A stretch of DNA of 64,000 nucleotides from Flavobacterium daejeonense DSM 17708 (GCF_000425425.1 NZ_AUDK01000012.1:1-64000), one strand, 5' to 3'; shown: positions 26,277 to 41,054, numbered from the stretch's first letter. Numbers and translations are program-made. Notes: a model not told the origin generated them from the letters alone.

Positions 26277-27134
26277 ATGAAAAACACTATTGCTTCCGGA
26301 AAAAATAAGTTGTTTAGTCTATTGCTTTTATTTGTGATTTGGGTTACTTCGTATGCACAAGAAAATCCTAATCTTCATATTAAAGCCAATAAAAATGCTG
26401 ATAATACAGTTGACTTTTATTATGAAAAAGGAGCTGTAGGAAGTTTTATTGTAAGTTTAAATTTCTCAAAGCTTGAAAATGCAGAAAATGATAGCATTCC
26501 CAAATTTAATGTAACTGCCAATTCGGGTTTTCTTTTTAAATTAAAACCCTTAAATAAGAATAAAAAAATTGATTTCTTCTATAGTTATAACGTTACTCAA
26601 GGATATCTTAATCCTAAAATAAATTCTGCCTTAACTTATGAACTCCCATTTAAAAATGGAAAGAAAGTTAAGATTTATTGGGGGACTAGGCCAGGTATAA
26701 GTCCTGACAGATGGAAAAAATATATTGTTTATTCAAATAATCAAGATAGTGTTTTTACAATGAGAAAAGGAGTTGTTGTATTTCTAAGAACTTTAACAAG
26801 ATTTGATAAAGACGAGACAGCTCAAGAGACTAAAAAAGTAGCGGTAAAAGAAATTGTTGTAGAACATTCGGATGGTACTTTCGCATCATATTCAGGGATA
26901 GAAGAAAATTCAATTGCTGTTAAAGTGGGACAAAATATCAATTCTCATGATTATTTAGGTCTTATGGACAAATCTAATGGAGGACGTTATAGTCTTACTT
27001 TTGATATTTATTATCATGAAGCTGATACGGAAGAATTTAGAGGGAATTTAGTGGCTGTTAATCCTATTTTTTTGACTCAAAATGGAAGTGAAAAATTAGA
27101 GAATAAAAAAGAATATGTGGTGAAACACAATTAA
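26277..27134 (+). CDS. Secreted protein with a degenerate M23/LytM-like domain
   Basis: The protein has 285 residues. The signal peptide ends near residue 27 (SYAQ). An Ig-like beta region covers about 30-180. Residues about 188-268 resemble the M23 peptidase core: 'IVVEHSDGTFASYSGIEENSIAVKVGQNINSHDYLGLMDKSNGGRYSLTFDIYY' has the family spacing of 'DG', 'Y..', 'VK.G..' and 'G.....G...L.F'. The metal-binding His of HXH and the HLHF motif are replaced (Tyr-Ser-Leu-Thr-Phe), so it is probably not a peptidase. Its location between the symporter and GH78 is odd. It could bind a ligand or assist envelope localisation, and its function is unknown. Confidence 0.55.
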   Translation: MKNTIASGKNKLFSLLLLFVIWVTSYAQENPNLHIKANKNADNTVDFYYEKGAVGSFIVSLNFSKLENAENDSIPKFNVTANSGFLFKLKPLNKNKKIDFFYSYNVTQGYLNPKINSALTYELPFKNGKKVKIYWGTRPGISPDRWKKYIVYSNNQDSVFTMRKGVVVFLRTLTRFDKDETAQETKKVAVKEIVVEHSDGTFASYSGIEENSIAVKVGQNINSHDYLGLMDKSNGGRYSLTFDIYYHEADTEEFRGNLVAVNPIFLTQNGSEKLENKKEYVVKHN

Positions 27135-27177
27135 TGTATTTTGAAAAAAGCAATAAAATATTAAACAATAACCTTAT

Positions 27178-29379
27178 ATGAAACATCAATTTTTAATTTT
27201 TAGAACATTAATAACATTGTTTATTCTGGTTATTCTATTTTCTTTTAATAATCTTAATGCACAAACGCAATCCAAAGAAAATAAAGCCACCTGGATCTGG
27301 TATCCGGGTGATTTTGAAATTTGGTTAAGCAATAAAATGCAGGTAAGACGTACCGAACGCGAAGCCGTATTTCCACCGCTTTGGCAATATTATAGTCCGT
27401 ATGCTTTGGTAACTTTTCAAACAGAAGTAGATATTCCGGAAGCCGATGAGGTGAAAATCTTCACTGAAGGTCCTTTTCAATTGCTTTTGGATGGAGTGCA
27501 AATTTATGGCCAGCCAAAATCTTTAAAAATTCCTGCCGGCAAACACAAAATTTCTTTTAAAGTATATAATCAGGAAGTGTTGCCGGCTATTTATATTGCG
27601 GGTAAATATGTAAAATCTGACGCTTCTTGGATTGTGACGAATGAAGATAAATTGTGGATTGATGAAAATGGAAAAGCACAGCAATCGGGAACGCCTTGGG
27701 TGCCTGTGGGTTCCTGGAATTTTGATGCGCCTGAAAATAAGCCTTCTGGTTTTAAATTAACAACGACACCTTGGTTTGCCAAAAAAACAGAAAAAATTGG
27801 CGCTGGGAAGTTGGTGGATTTTGGCAAAGAAACCTTTGGTTACATCAAAATTCACGGTTTAAAAGGTAAAGGTAAAATAGCATTGTATTATGGTGAGTCT
27901 CGTGAGGAAGCTCTGGATACTGCCAAATGTGAAACCTTAGACCATTTGTCTTTTGACGGAAAACAGGCGGAAACTTACACGCATAATGGATCCAAAGCAT
28001 TCCGTTATGTTCAGGTGGTTGCAGATCCATCGGTGCAATACGATTCCATTTCGATGGATTACGAATATTTGCCGTTAGAATATCGAGGTGCTTTCAAATC
28101 TTCCGACCAGGAATTGAATAAAATTTGGGATGTGTCGGCTTATACGATGCATTTAACATCCCGCGAATTTTTTATAGACGGGATCAAGCGCGATCGCTGG
28201 GTTTGGTCCGGTGATGCGTATCAAAGTTATTTAATGAATTATTATTTGTTCTTTGATTCGGCTTCGGTAGAAAGAACGCTTTTGGCACTTCGTGGCAAGG
28301 AGCCTGTGACGGCTCATATTAATATCATTATGGATTATTCTCTGTATTGGTTTGTAGGTGTTTACGATTATTATTTGCATACCGGCGATACGAAATTTAT
28401 CAAAACTTTTTACCCAAGAATGAAATCGCTGATGGAATTTTGCTTGGAAAGAAGAAACAAAAACGGATTCCTCGAACCTTTAGAAGGAGACTGGGTTTTT
28501 ATTGACTGGGCAAACGGATTACCAAAAACGGGCGAGGTGAGTTTTGAACAAATGCTTCTAGCCAGAAGTCTGGAAGCTATGGCGGTGAGTGCTAAAATTG
28601 CAGGTCAAAATGAAGACCAAAAACAGTATGAAAAATTAGCCGCCGATTTAAAAACCAAACTATTCGATGTGTTTTGGGATAAAAAAGAGAACGTCATGAA
28701 ACACCAGCGTATTGATGGTAAAATGCAGGATATTGTTACCCGATACGCCAATATGTTTGGGATTTTCTTTAATTATTTTACGGAAGAACAAAAACAAAGT
28801 ATTAAAAATAAAGTCTTGTTGAATGACAATATTCTTCAAATCACCACGCCATACATGCGTTTTTACGAGTTGGAAGCCTTATGTGCTATGGGCGAACAGG
28901 ATTATGTATTGAAAGAAATGAAAGACTATTGGGGAGGTATGCTAAAAGAGGGCGCAACCTCTTTCTGGGAAGAATACAACCCAAATAAAAAAGGGGCAGC
29001 ACATTTAGAAATGTACGGTCGTCCTTATGGAAAAAGTCTTTGCCATGCCTGGGGTTCCAGCCCGATTTATTTGTTAGGGAAATATTATTTGGGTGTAAAA
29101 CCTACTGCTCCCGGATATGCTCAATACGAAATCAAACCTAATTTGGGCGGATTACAATGGATGGAAGGAAAAGTGCCTACACCAAAAGGAGAAGTTTCAT
29201 TGTTCATAAGTAAATCTGAAATCAAAGTGAAAGCGGCTGAAGGCGAAGGAAAATTGATTATCGAAAGTAAATCAAAACCAAAAACCAATTCGGGAACGAT
29301 TGTTGTGTTAGGGAAGAACAAATATCAATTAACGGTTAAACCAAATGTAAGCTATCAAATTAGTTACAAAGCAATTTAG
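27178..29379 (+). CDS. GH78 alpha-L-rhamnosidase
   Basis: The 733-residue protein has a signal peptide ending near residue 30. N-terminal beta-sandwich regions (about 35-290, including 'YLPLEYRGAFKSSDQELNKIW') lead into an (alpha/alpha)6 barrel. The GH78 motifs are 'FFIDGIKRDRWVWSGDAYQ' (residues about 330-348, the expected general acid Asp/Glu region), 'WVFIDWA' and 'GATSFWEEYNP' near 592-599 (general base Glu region). It releases terminal L-rhamnose in the periplasm. It follows the M23-like gene by 44 bases and precedes a palindromic repeat. Confidence 0.88.
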   Translation: MKHQFLIFRTLITLFILVILFSFNNLNAQTQSKENKATWIWYPGDFEIWLSNKMQVRRTEREAVFPPLWQYYSPYALVTFQTEVDIPEADEVKIFTEGPFQLLLDGVQIYGQPKSLKIPAGKHKISFKVYNQEVLPAIYIAGKYVKSDASWIVTNEDKLWIDENGKAQQSGTPWVPVGSWNFDAPENKPSGFKLTTTPWFAKKTEKIGAGKLVDFGKETFGYIKIHGLKGKGKIALYYGESREEALDTAKCETLDHLSFDGKQAETYTHNGSKAFRYVQVVADPSVQYDSISMDYEYLPLEYRGAFKSSDQELNKIWDVSAYTMHLTSREFFIDGIKRDRWVWSGDAYQSYLMNYYLFFDSASVERTLLALRGKEPVTAHINIIMDYSLYWFVGVYDYYLHTGDTKFIKTFYPRMKSLMEFCLERRNKNGFLEPLEGDWVFIDWANGLPKTGEVSFEQMLLARSLEAMAVSAKIAGQNEDQKQYEKLAADLKTKLFDVFWDKKENVMKHQRIDGKMQDIVTRYANMFGIFFNYFTEEQKQSIKNKVLLNDNILQITTPYMRFYELEALCAMGEQDYVLKEMKDYWGGMLKEGATSFWEEYNPNKKGAAHLEMYGRPYGKSLCHAWGSSPIYLLGKYYLGVKPTAPGYAQYEIKPNLGGLQWMEGKVPTPKGEVSLFISKSEIKVKAAEGEGKLIIESKSKPKTNSGTIVVLGKNKYQLTVKPNVSYQISYKAI

Positions 29380-29464
29380 TCATTGCGAGCGATAGCGCGG
29401 CAATCACACTTGCATAGTCAAGTTTTTTGTAATTGTTAGGAGATTCCTCCTTCGTCGGAATGAC
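29379..29464. repeat. Dispersed repeat of the gtcattgcgagcg type
   Basis: The sequence starts gtcattgcgagcgatagcgc and ends cggaatgac. The ends pair imperfectly, as in the palindromic gtcattgcgag elements seen in many bacterial genomes. It fills most of the gap between GH78 and the following beta-propeller gene. Confidence 0.6.
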
Positions 29465-29502
29465 AAAATCGTAGAAAAACTGTTGCTTAAAAAGAAAAAA
29501 TT

Positions 29503-31188
29503 ATGTTTTCAAACAAAATGAAATATTATTTTAATTCAAAAATAAAAACCGCATTTGTTGCACTGTTTCTGTTATGTATTCAAGCAAATGCGCAAAAAAA
29601 CAATTGGGAAGCTGCTTCTTTCGAAGTCGTAAAATCGAAATATAAAACTTTTAAAACAACACAATACGCTCATGTTTTTTCGGGAAGTAAACACAATATT
29701 GTCGGTTTGGCTCCGGAATTGGAAGGTTTAACAGGTGTTGAAATTCCATTAGATTTATATAAAAATGGAACGAATGCTCCTTTGAAATTGAAGTTCAAAG
29801 AAAAATCGGTGTTGTTGGTGGGGATTTTTCAGGAAAAAAGCGAACAATTTTTACAATTAGACAATTCGCCTTACAAAGCTACTTTGTTGTTGCAAAACGG
29901 AGTTACAATTACCGGATTGCCGCCGGTTAATGTGCATGCGCTTTCGTTCGAAAAAGGGACGCACACGATTTTACCTGATGCTAAAGGACTTTTTTCGGTT
30001 TTGGGTGTGGTTAAAGTGAAGCAGGCTTTGGAAGCACGAAATGCCGAAAAATTAGACGGAAGATTATGGAATCCAACGTATATCATCGAAGGATTTTCGG
30101 ATGAAAAACCTTTGTTTGAAATTATCGGTGGAGAAAATAAACCGGTTATTGACGAAGGTTTTCCGGGAACTGAAGGGATTCAGGGCGGTTTTGAAGGCGG
30201 TCGTGTGGTAAAAGTTGGCGATACTTATCATATGTTTCCAACGGAAAGAGCCGGTGAAAAAGGAGTCGAAATGTATTACGACCGTGTGAAAACCAAAATT
30301 GGTCACTGGACAAGTAAAGATGCGATTCATTGGAAAAGAGAATCAACCATTTTGCAGGCCAGCGGAACGTATGCCATTACTGAAGATGATAATCCAATGA
30401 ACGATCGTCGTGGAGCAATTTGGTCGTATATGCCGGTTTTTAACGAAAAAGAAAATAAATGGTACGGCTATTATTTGGCCTATACCGTTCACAAAGAAAT
30501 TCAACCCAATCATTCTTTCGGACGTATCTGGAGATGCGAATCTACTGTAGCAGGAATCAACGGCATTGCCGGTCCGTACAAAGACATTGGAATTATCATG
30601 GAACCAGGATTGGATTCTCAACCTTGGGAAGGTCGTCAAGGTGTTGCTTCCTTTTTTCCGTATCAAGTAGGCGATAAATATTACGGTTTTTACAGCGGTG
30701 CTTATCCTTTTGAAAGCTGGAAAGATTATCCTAAAAAATCCGGAAAAGGTTGGTTTGTGGCTTTGGCTGAATCAAAAAGTTTAGAAGGACCCTGGACACG
30801 ATTAAACAAAGGTTTGGAACCGATAAAATCCATTCATCCCATGTTTGTCGAAAATCCAATTGTGAGTCAGTTGCCAAACGGCTTGTACATCGCTGTTTTT
30901 GATGGAGGTCCCGAAGGTTGGGGGCATCATTTGCCAAATATGATGGGCTATACACTTTCTAAAGACGGAATTAACTGGTCAGAAGCACATTATTGGCCTA
31001 TTGAAACCAAAGTCGACAAATGGTGGGATATTATGCGAACACCGCTTTGTTTGATTCCCGAAGGAAACGATGTGTATACGATTGTGTACAATGCCATCGA
31101 CTTGAAAAAGCGTTTTCATCCTACCGGAATGGTTAAAGTAAAGTTGAATCGGGAGGTGATGGAGCAACGATTGAAAGAGTTGAAATAA
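29503..31188 (+). CDS. Beta-propeller glycosidase-like protein (candidate GH143 or new family)
   Basis: The protein has 561 residues. The signal peptide ends near residue 31 (NAQ). Residues about 32-215 form a beta-sandwich. Residues about 225-545 look like a five-bladed propeller of the GH43/GH32/GH117 superfamily, with 'GRVVKVGDTYHMF', 'RRGAIWSYMPVFNEKENKWYGYYLAYTV', 'VENPIVSQLPNGLYIAVFDGG' and 'DIMRTPLCLIPEG'. In RG-II loci, one known propeller enzyme is GH143 (Dha-hydrolase), found as the N-terminal part of a larger Bacteroides protein. I cannot confirm this assignment, and a new family is also possible. Confidence 0.6.
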   Translation: MFSNKMKYYFNSKIKTAFVALFLLCIQANAQKNNWEAASFEVVKSKYKTFKTTQYAHVFSGSKHNIVGLAPELEGLTGVEIPLDLYKNGTNAPLKLKFKEKSVLLVGIFQEKSEQFLQLDNSPYKATLLLQNGVTITGLPPVNVHALSFEKGTHTILPDAKGLFSVLGVVKVKQALEARNAEKLDGRLWNPTYIIEGFSDEKPLFEIIGGENKPVIDEGFPGTEGIQGGFEGGRVVKVGDTYHMFPTERAGEKGVEMYYDRVKTKIGHWTSKDAIHWKRESTILQASGTYAITEDDNPMNDRRGAIWSYMPVFNEKENKWYGYYLAYTVHKEIQPNHSFGRIWRCESTVAGINGIAGPYKDIGIIMEPGLDSQPWEGRQGVASFFPYQVGDKYYGFYSGAYPFESWKDYPKKSGKGWFVALAESKSLEGPWTRLNKGLEPIKSIHPMFVENPIVSQLPNGLYIAVFDGGPEGWGHHLPNMMGYTLSKDGINWSEAHYWPIETKVDKWWDIMRTPLCLIPEGNDVYTIVYNAIDLKKRFHPTGMVKVKLNREVMEQRLKELK

Positions 31189-31196
31189 ATAGTAAT

Positions 31197-31330
31197 AGGC
31201 CACTGATTATACGGATGAAACAGATTGGCACAGATTTAAATTTAAAAATAAATCTGGGATAATCTTTTGATCTGTGGCAAAAAAAAAATAAATCCGTGGG
31301 AATCTGTAAAATCAGTGCCATCCGTGGCCT
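31197..31330. repeat. Long palindromic repeat between the two propeller genes
   Basis: aggccactgat at the left and atcagtgccatccgtggcct at the right enclose several shorter copies of cagatt/aatctg and ggcaca/tgtggc. Related shorter elements lie at 35982, 39535 and 45907. Confidence 0.7.
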
Positions 31331-31345
31331 AATAAAATTTATAAA

Positions 31346-35880
<4,535 letters not shown>

Positions 35881-35899
35881 ATTTAAGAATGTTTTAATT

Positions 35900-36034
35900 C
35901 TGCAAGGTTTTCAAAACCTTGTAGGTATTTTAAATAATAGTTTATATCTGCAAGGTCAAAAGAGACCTTGCAGGATCAGCGAAAATCTGTCAAATCTGCG
36001 TGCAAATTTTTTTCACGCAGATTTAGCTGATTTT
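35900..36034. repeat. Cluster of three palindromes between GH2 and GH106
   Basis: tgcaaggttttcaaaaccttg (35900-35921), ctgcaaggtc with gaccttgcag (35949-35972), and aaatctgcgtg with cacgcagattt (about 35991-36023). All could fold as mRNA hairpins in the intercistronic space of 183 bases. Confidence 0.75.
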
Positions 36035-36063
36035 TAAAATGATACATTAGAAAAACAACAATA

Positions 36064-39000
36064 ATGTTTAATAAAAAATACTTCTTTCTTATTTTACTTC
36101 TTTCGGGAATGCTTTCCGCACAGGAAGTTCGTCTAAAAGAGAACTCGGCTTTTCAGCCTACAATTGAATCCTCAAAGCCTTGGGTATATTGGTATTGGAT
36201 GAAAGCCGCCTATTCCAAGGAAGGAATCACGGCCGATTTGGAAGCCATGAAACAAGTGGGGATAGAAGGGGCATATTTGATGACGATTAAAGGACCTGCC
36301 GAACCGCCACTCATCAGTCCGCCAGTTTTGCAATTGAGTCCTGAATTTTGGGATATGGTCAAATGGGCTTTTGTAGAAGCTGATCGTTTAGGCGTAAAAT
36401 TGGCCTTTCACGCAGCCGATGGTTTTGCGGTGGCTGGAGGTCCTTGGATTACTCCCGAAATGTCAATGCAAAAAGTAGTTTGGTCCACTATTGAATTTAC
36501 CGGAGGTAAAAAGATAGCGACGCAATTGGCTGTGCCGGAACATTACAAAGATTATTATAAAGACATTGCCACTTTTGCGATTCCGATAAAAGATTGGGAA
36601 CAAAATTCGAAAGTCTTACTTCCAAAAGTCATAACTTCCAACGGTGAAAATGCAGATTTTTTGGTCAATCCAACACTTGATGGTAATTTGAAAATAAGTG
36701 AAAAAGGCTGGATTTTATACGAATTTGAAAAGCCTTTTTTGTGTCGAAATATAAATATTCAAACCAAAGGATTGGATTTTCAAGCACAACGATTGATTGT
36801 GGAGACCAGCAATGATGGGGTGAATTTTACTTTTCATCAAAGATTACATCCACCTCGACAAGGCTGGCAAAACACCGATTATGGAACCACAGCTACTATC
36901 AAAGCTATTTCAGCCAAATATTTCCGATTTGTTTTTGATCCGGCTGGAACTGAGCCAGGAGCCGAAGATTTGGATTTTGCCAAATGGAAGCAAAGCAGCT
37001 TGAAAGTAAGTAAAATTACACTTTCCAATCAGGCAACAATTGGAAATTACGAAGGGAAATCAGGGGCAATATGGCGTTTGAGTCCAGCAACAACCACCGA
37101 TGAAATTCCAGATGCTTTTCCCAAAGCTTCAATTATCAATGTGAGTCAATTTGTAGATGCCAATGGTAATTTGAATTGGAAAGCACCAAAAGGGAAATGG
37201 AAAATTATCCGTATGGGACATACTTCTACCGGACATGAAAATGCGACTGGAGGTGCCGGAAAAGGTTTGGAAGTGGATAAATTCCATCCAGAACTGATTC
37301 GTTTTCAGCTCGACCATTGGTTTGGAGAAGCAATTCGAATTGCAGGTCCAGATTTGGCTTCGAGAGTTTTGCAAATTTTACATTTGGACAGCTGGGAATG
37401 TGGCAGCCAAAATTGGTCTTCCATTTTTCAAAGCGAATTCAAGAAAAGAAGAGGTTACGATATTGTAGACTATTTGCCGGTTATGGCCGGAATTCCTGTT
37501 GAAAATGTGGATACTTCTGAAAAGCTTTTGTATGATGTTCGAAAAACTATCGCCGAATTGGTAGCTGAGAATTTCTACGGGACAGTTGCCCAGATTGCCA
37601 AAGAAGCCAAGGTAAAATTCAGTTCCGAAAATGTGGCGCCAACCATGATGAGCGATGCCTTATTGCATTTTCAATATGTGGATTATCCTAGTGGGGAATT
37701 TTGGTTAAAAAGCCCTACGCATGATAAACCATTTGATATGTTGGATGCGATTTCGGGCGGACATATTTATGGAAAAGATATTATTCAAGCCGAAGCTTTT
37801 ACCGCTTTGCGAATGGATTGGGATGAGCATCCGGGGAATTTAAAAGTCATTGCCGACCGAAATTATGCCTTGGGAATCAACCGTTTTTTCTACCATGTTT
37901 TTGTACATAATCCGTGGTTGGATCGAAAACCGGGAATGACTTTGGACGATATTGGTTCGTTTTTCCAAAGGGATCAAACTTGGTGGAAACCCGGAAAGGC
38001 TTGGTTTGATTATGCACAGCGTGTACAATTTCAATTGCAAAAAGGTAAACCCGTAGTGGATTTGGCTGTTTTTATTGGCGAAGATTTGCCTTCCCGTTCT
38101 TTGGTGCCGGATCGTTTGTTTCCTTTTGTGCCTCATGTTTTTGGTGAAGATAGAATTGCCAGTGAAAAAATCCGATTGGCAAATGAGGGGCAGCCCGATG
38201 CCAAAATGCCAAAAGAAGTAAGTTACTCAAAAAATAATACCGATTTGTCCCAATGGGTGAATCCGATGAATGGCTACCAATACGATTCGTTCAACGCCGA
38301 TGTTTTTTTACGGAAAGCAAAAGTGATAAACGGAAAAGTGAGCTTTGATGCCGGAATTGAATATGGTGCATTGCTGTTCCCGGGAAGCAGAAGAATGGCT
38401 CCGAACAAAATTATTTCTTTGGCTGTAGCCGAAAAAATGTTGGCTTTGGTCAAAGAAGGAGCGACCCTTTTTATTGATAAAAAACCGATTGCAGCTCCAA
38501 GTTTTCAAACTGCTGAAGAAGCCAAAAAATGGCAGGTGGTCGTAGATGAATTATGGTCTAATGCAAAAAATACGGTGTCAGGTTCTTGGAAATTAGGAAA
38601 GGGAACCCTTATCCGGCTACCTTTTATGGATGCTGATTTTTCCAAAATTGGCATCACTGCAGATCTATTATTTGAAGATAAAATCGATAGTGACAGAGGT
38701 TCGATTGCCTGGACGCACCGCAGAAGTGGCGAGGAAGAAATTTATTTTATTTCCAATCAGTTGGAAAAAAAGCGAATGCTTACTTTTTCCTTTCGCGAAA
38801 GCGGAAAAATTCCACAATTGTACAATCCGGTGACGGATGAAACGACAGTATTGAATGAATGGAAAAGACTAAACGGAAGGACGATTATTCCATTAGAATT
38901 GGACAAAAATGAATCCTGTTTTGTAATTTTCAAAGAAAAAACCATTCAAAGTAAAGAATCAAAAGCTTCGAATATTGTGACTTTCAAAAGGGATCAAACT

Positions 39001-39471
39001 TTGGATGAAAATTGGAAATTGCAATTTGATCCGGCTTATAAAGGGCCAGAAAAAGCCTTACGAATCAGCAAACTTTTTGATTGGAGCTCTTCGGAGAATG
39101 AAAGTATTAAATATTATTCGGGGACTGCGGTTTATGAAAAAGAATTTGTTTGGAAACAAAATAGCAAAGAGCCGGTTTATATCAATTTGGGTTCAATAGC
39201 CAATTTGGCCGAAGTGAGCGTAAACGGAATAGATTGTGGAACGATTTGGACTTTCCCGTATCGATGTAATATTTCGAAAGCTTTGAAAAAAGGAAAGAAT
39301 ACCATTGTTATTAAAGTAACGAATACCTGGGCAAATCGTTTAATTGGTGACCAAAAATTGCCAGAAAATGAGCGATTAACCTGGACAACTGCCCGCTACC
39401 GATTGGTGGAAAGTGAAAATTTGTTACCAGCAGGTTTGTTAGGTCCGGTGATATTAGAAATAAAGAAATAG
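36064..39471 (+). CDS. GH106 alpha-L-rhamnosidase
   Basis: The protein has 1135 residues with a signal peptide ending near residue 20 (LSAQ). 'SKPWVYWYWMKAAYSKEGITADLEAMKQVGIEGAYLMT' marks the start of the GH106 barrel. 'LQILHLDSWECGSQNW' (about residues 436-450) and 'KDIIQAEAFTALRMDW' (about 570-584) carry conserved Glu residues expected at the active site. C-terminal beta-sandwich domains ('TAVYEKEFVW', 'NLGSIANLAEVSVNGIDCGTIW') follow. In RG-II breakdown a GH106 enzyme removes L-rhamnose from a side chain. It is followed, after a 150-base gap, by the acetylesterase. Confidence 0.9.
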   Translation: MFNKKYFFLILLLSGMLSAQEVRLKENSAFQPTIESSKPWVYWYWMKAAYSKEGITADLEAMKQVGIEGAYLMTIKGPAEPPLISPPVLQLSPEFWDMVKWAFVEADRLGVKLAFHAADGFAVAGGPWITPEMSMQKVVWSTIEFTGGKKIATQLAVPEHYKDYYKDIATFAIPIKDWEQNSKVLLPKVITSNGENADFLVNPTLDGNLKISEKGWILYEFEKPFLCRNINIQTKGLDFQAQRLIVETSNDGVNFTFHQRLHPPRQGWQNTDYGTTATIKAISAKYFRFVFDPAGTEPGAEDLDFAKWKQSSLKVSKITLSNQATIGNYEGKSGAIWRLSPATTTDEIPDAFPKASIINVSQFVDANGNLNWKAPKGKWKIIRMGHTSTGHENATGGAGKGLEVDKFHPELIRFQLDHWFGEAIRIAGPDLASRVLQILHLDSWECGSQNWSSIFQSEFKKRRGYDIVDYLPVMAGIPVENVDTSEKLLYDVRKTIAELVAENFYGTVAQIAKEAKVKFSSENVAPTMMSDALLHFQYVDYPSGEFWLKSPTHDKPFDMLDAISGGHIYGKDIIQAEAFTALRMDWDEHPGNLKVIADRNYALGINRFFYHVFVHNPWLDRKPGMTLDDIGSFFQRDQTWWKPGKAWFDYAQRVQFQLQKGKPVVDLAVFIGEDLPSRSLVPDRLFPFVPHVFGEDRIASEKIRLANEGQPDAKMPKEVSYSKNNTDLSQWVNPMNGYQYDSFNADVFLRKAKVINGKVSFDAGIEYGALLFPGSRRMAPNKIISLAVAEKMLALVKEGATLFIDKKPIAAPSFQTAEEAKKWQVVVDELWSNAKNTVSGSWKLGKGTLIRLPFMDADFSKIGITADLLFEDKIDSDRGSIAWTHRRSGEEEIYFISNQLEKKRMLTFSFRESGKIPQLYNPVTDETTVLNEWKRLNGRTIIPLELDKNESCFVIFKEKTIQSKESKASNIVTFKRDQTLDENWKLQFDPAYKGPEKALRISKLFDWSSSENESIKYYSGTAVYEKEFVWKQNSKEPVYINLGSIANLAEVSVNGIDCGTIWTFPYRCNISKALKKGKNTIVIKVTNTWANRLIGDQKLPENERLTWTTARYRLVESENLLPAGLLGPVILEIKK

Positions 39472-39534
39472 TACATAATCTAAAGGGTTTTAACCCGATG
39501 ATTTGAAATTTAGAAATAAAAAAGGAAATTAATG

Positions 39535-39605
39535 GGCACGCAGATTTTGCAGATAAACGCAGATTTTGTTTTATAAAATCCAATAAATCTTTTTAATCTG
39601 TGGCA
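39535..39605. repeat. Repeat of the cgcagattttg/aatctgtgg type between GH106 and the esterase
   Basis: cacgcagattttgcagata and taatctgtggcaaaat are imperfect inverted copies, related to the elements at 31197 and 35982. Confidence 0.5.
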
Positions 39606-39620
39606 AAATAAATTAGAAAT

Positions 39621-41054
39621 ATGAAAAATCTCAGAAATTCAATTGTTGCAATTTTATGTCTTGTTGGAAGTTTCCAAATGAAGGCAGCGATTAAATTACC
39701 GGCTTTGTTTTCCGATAATATGATGTTGCAGCAACAAAGCAGCGCTCCTATTTGGGGTTGGGCAGACAAAAATCAAAGTCTGAAAATCCAAACTTCATGG
39801 GATGCAAAAACCTATGAAGTAAAAGCGGATAAAGACGGAAAATGGAAAATTGCATTGCAAACTCCGATTGCGGGCGGTCCTTATGAAATTAAAATTTCGG
39901 ATTATGCGGAAACGAAAACAATTAAAAATATCTTGATTGGGGAAGTTTGGTTGTGCTCCGGTCAGTCCAATATGGAAATGCCGTTGAAAGGCTTTCCGGG
40001 ACAGCCTGTTTACAAAGGAAATGAGGCAATAGTTCATTCTGCCAATAATCAAATACGATTTATTACGGTTCCAAGAGCCACAGTTTTGACGCCTAATGAA
40101 GATTTCGTGGGTAAATGGAATGCGGCAGCTCCTCAAGCTACGGGTGATTTTAGTGCCACAGCTTGGTATTTTGGTTCCTTGTTGCAGGAGGTTTTGCAAG
40201 TTCCAGTAGGATTAATCCATGTTTCTTATGGAGGTTCGAGTATGGAAGCCTGGATGAATCAGGAAATGTTGAGAGATTTTACGAGTGCTAAAATTCCAAC
40301 CAAACAAGAAGATTTAGCCAAGGATCCCAACCGTGTAGCTACTACTTTGTTCAATGGGATGCTTTCTCCGGTAATTGGTTACGGAATCAAGGGATGTATC
40401 TGGTATCAGGGAGAATCCAATTATGAGCGTGCAGCACAATACAAAGAATTGATGAAGAAAATGGTGAGCAGCTGGCGCGGACTTTGGAATCAGGGCGATT
40501 TTCCTTTCTATTATTGTCAGATAGCCCCCTTTAATTATGCACAATTTCATCCAAAAGATAACAAAGAAGAATACAATTCGGCTTATTTGCGTGAGGCACA
40601 ATTGCAGGCTTCCAAAGAAATTCCAAATTCCGGAATGGCTGTTTTGATGGATATTGGTGAAGAAAATAATATTCATCCTATTTATAAAGAAGCCGGAGGA
40701 ACTCGATTGGGGTATTTGGCTTTGACAAAAACCTATGGATTAAGCGGATTTGAATTTGAAAGTCCGGAATATAAAGCCATGGAAATCAAAGACAATTCGG
40801 TAACCGTTTCCTTTGATAAGGCGCCAAATGGTATTACTGCAAATGGAAAAGATGTAACTGGATTTGAAATTGCGGGTGCAAACAAAGTGTTTTATCCTGC
40901 CAAAGCAGAAGTGAGAAGAAAATCGGTAGTGTTGACTTCGGATAAAGTTGCTCAGCCGGTTGCTGTACGTTATTTATTTAAAGATTTTGCCGAAGCACAA
41001 ATTTTCAGTACCGGCGGATTGCCGCTTTCTTCGTTTAGAACGGATAATTGGTAA
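39621..41054 (+). CDS. SGNH-type sialate O-acetylesterase-like enzyme
   Basis: The protein has 477 residues with a signal peptide (ending near residue 23, MKAA). The N-terminal Ig-like part begins 'LPALFSDNMMLQQQSSAPIWGWA'. 'IGEVWLCSGQSNMEMPL' carries the catalytic Ser block at about residues 115-120. 'IKGCIWYQGESNYERA' is block III, and 'DIGEENNIHP' carries the Asp/His pair. The family removes acetyl groups from sugars. RG-II carries O-acetyl groups, so it probably deacetylates the polysaccharide before glycosidases act. It ends 34 bases before the DUF5703 gene. Confidence 0.88.
   Translation: MKNLRNSIVAILCLVGSFQMKAAIKLPALFSDNMMLQQQSSAPIWGWADKNQSLKIQTSWDAKTYEVKADKDGKWKIALQTPIAGGPYEIKISDYAETKTIKNILIGEVWLCSGQSNMEMPLKGFPGQPVYKGNEAIVHSANNQIRFITVPRATVLTPNEDFVGKWNAAAPQATGDFSATAWYFGSLLQEVLQVPVGLIHVSYGGSSMEAWMNQEMLRDFTSAKIPTKQEDLAKDPNRVATTLFNGMLSPVIGYGIKGCIWYQGESNYERAAQYKELMKKMVSSWRGLWNQGDFPFYYCQIAPFNYAQFHPKDNKEEYNSAYLREAQLQASKEIPNSGMAVLMDIGEENNIHPIYKEAGGTRLGYLALTKTYGLSGFEFESPEYKAMEIKDNSVTVSFDKAPNGITANGKDVTGFEIAGANKVFYPAKAEVRRKSVVLTSDKVAQPVAVRYLFKDFAEAQIFSTGGLPLSSFRTDNW

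Noticed and set aside
36064-39471. Beta-galactosidase instead of GH106
   Set aside because: The opening barrel motif and the DSWE and QAEAF blocks fit GH106 better, and no GH2 sandwich/barrel layout is seen.
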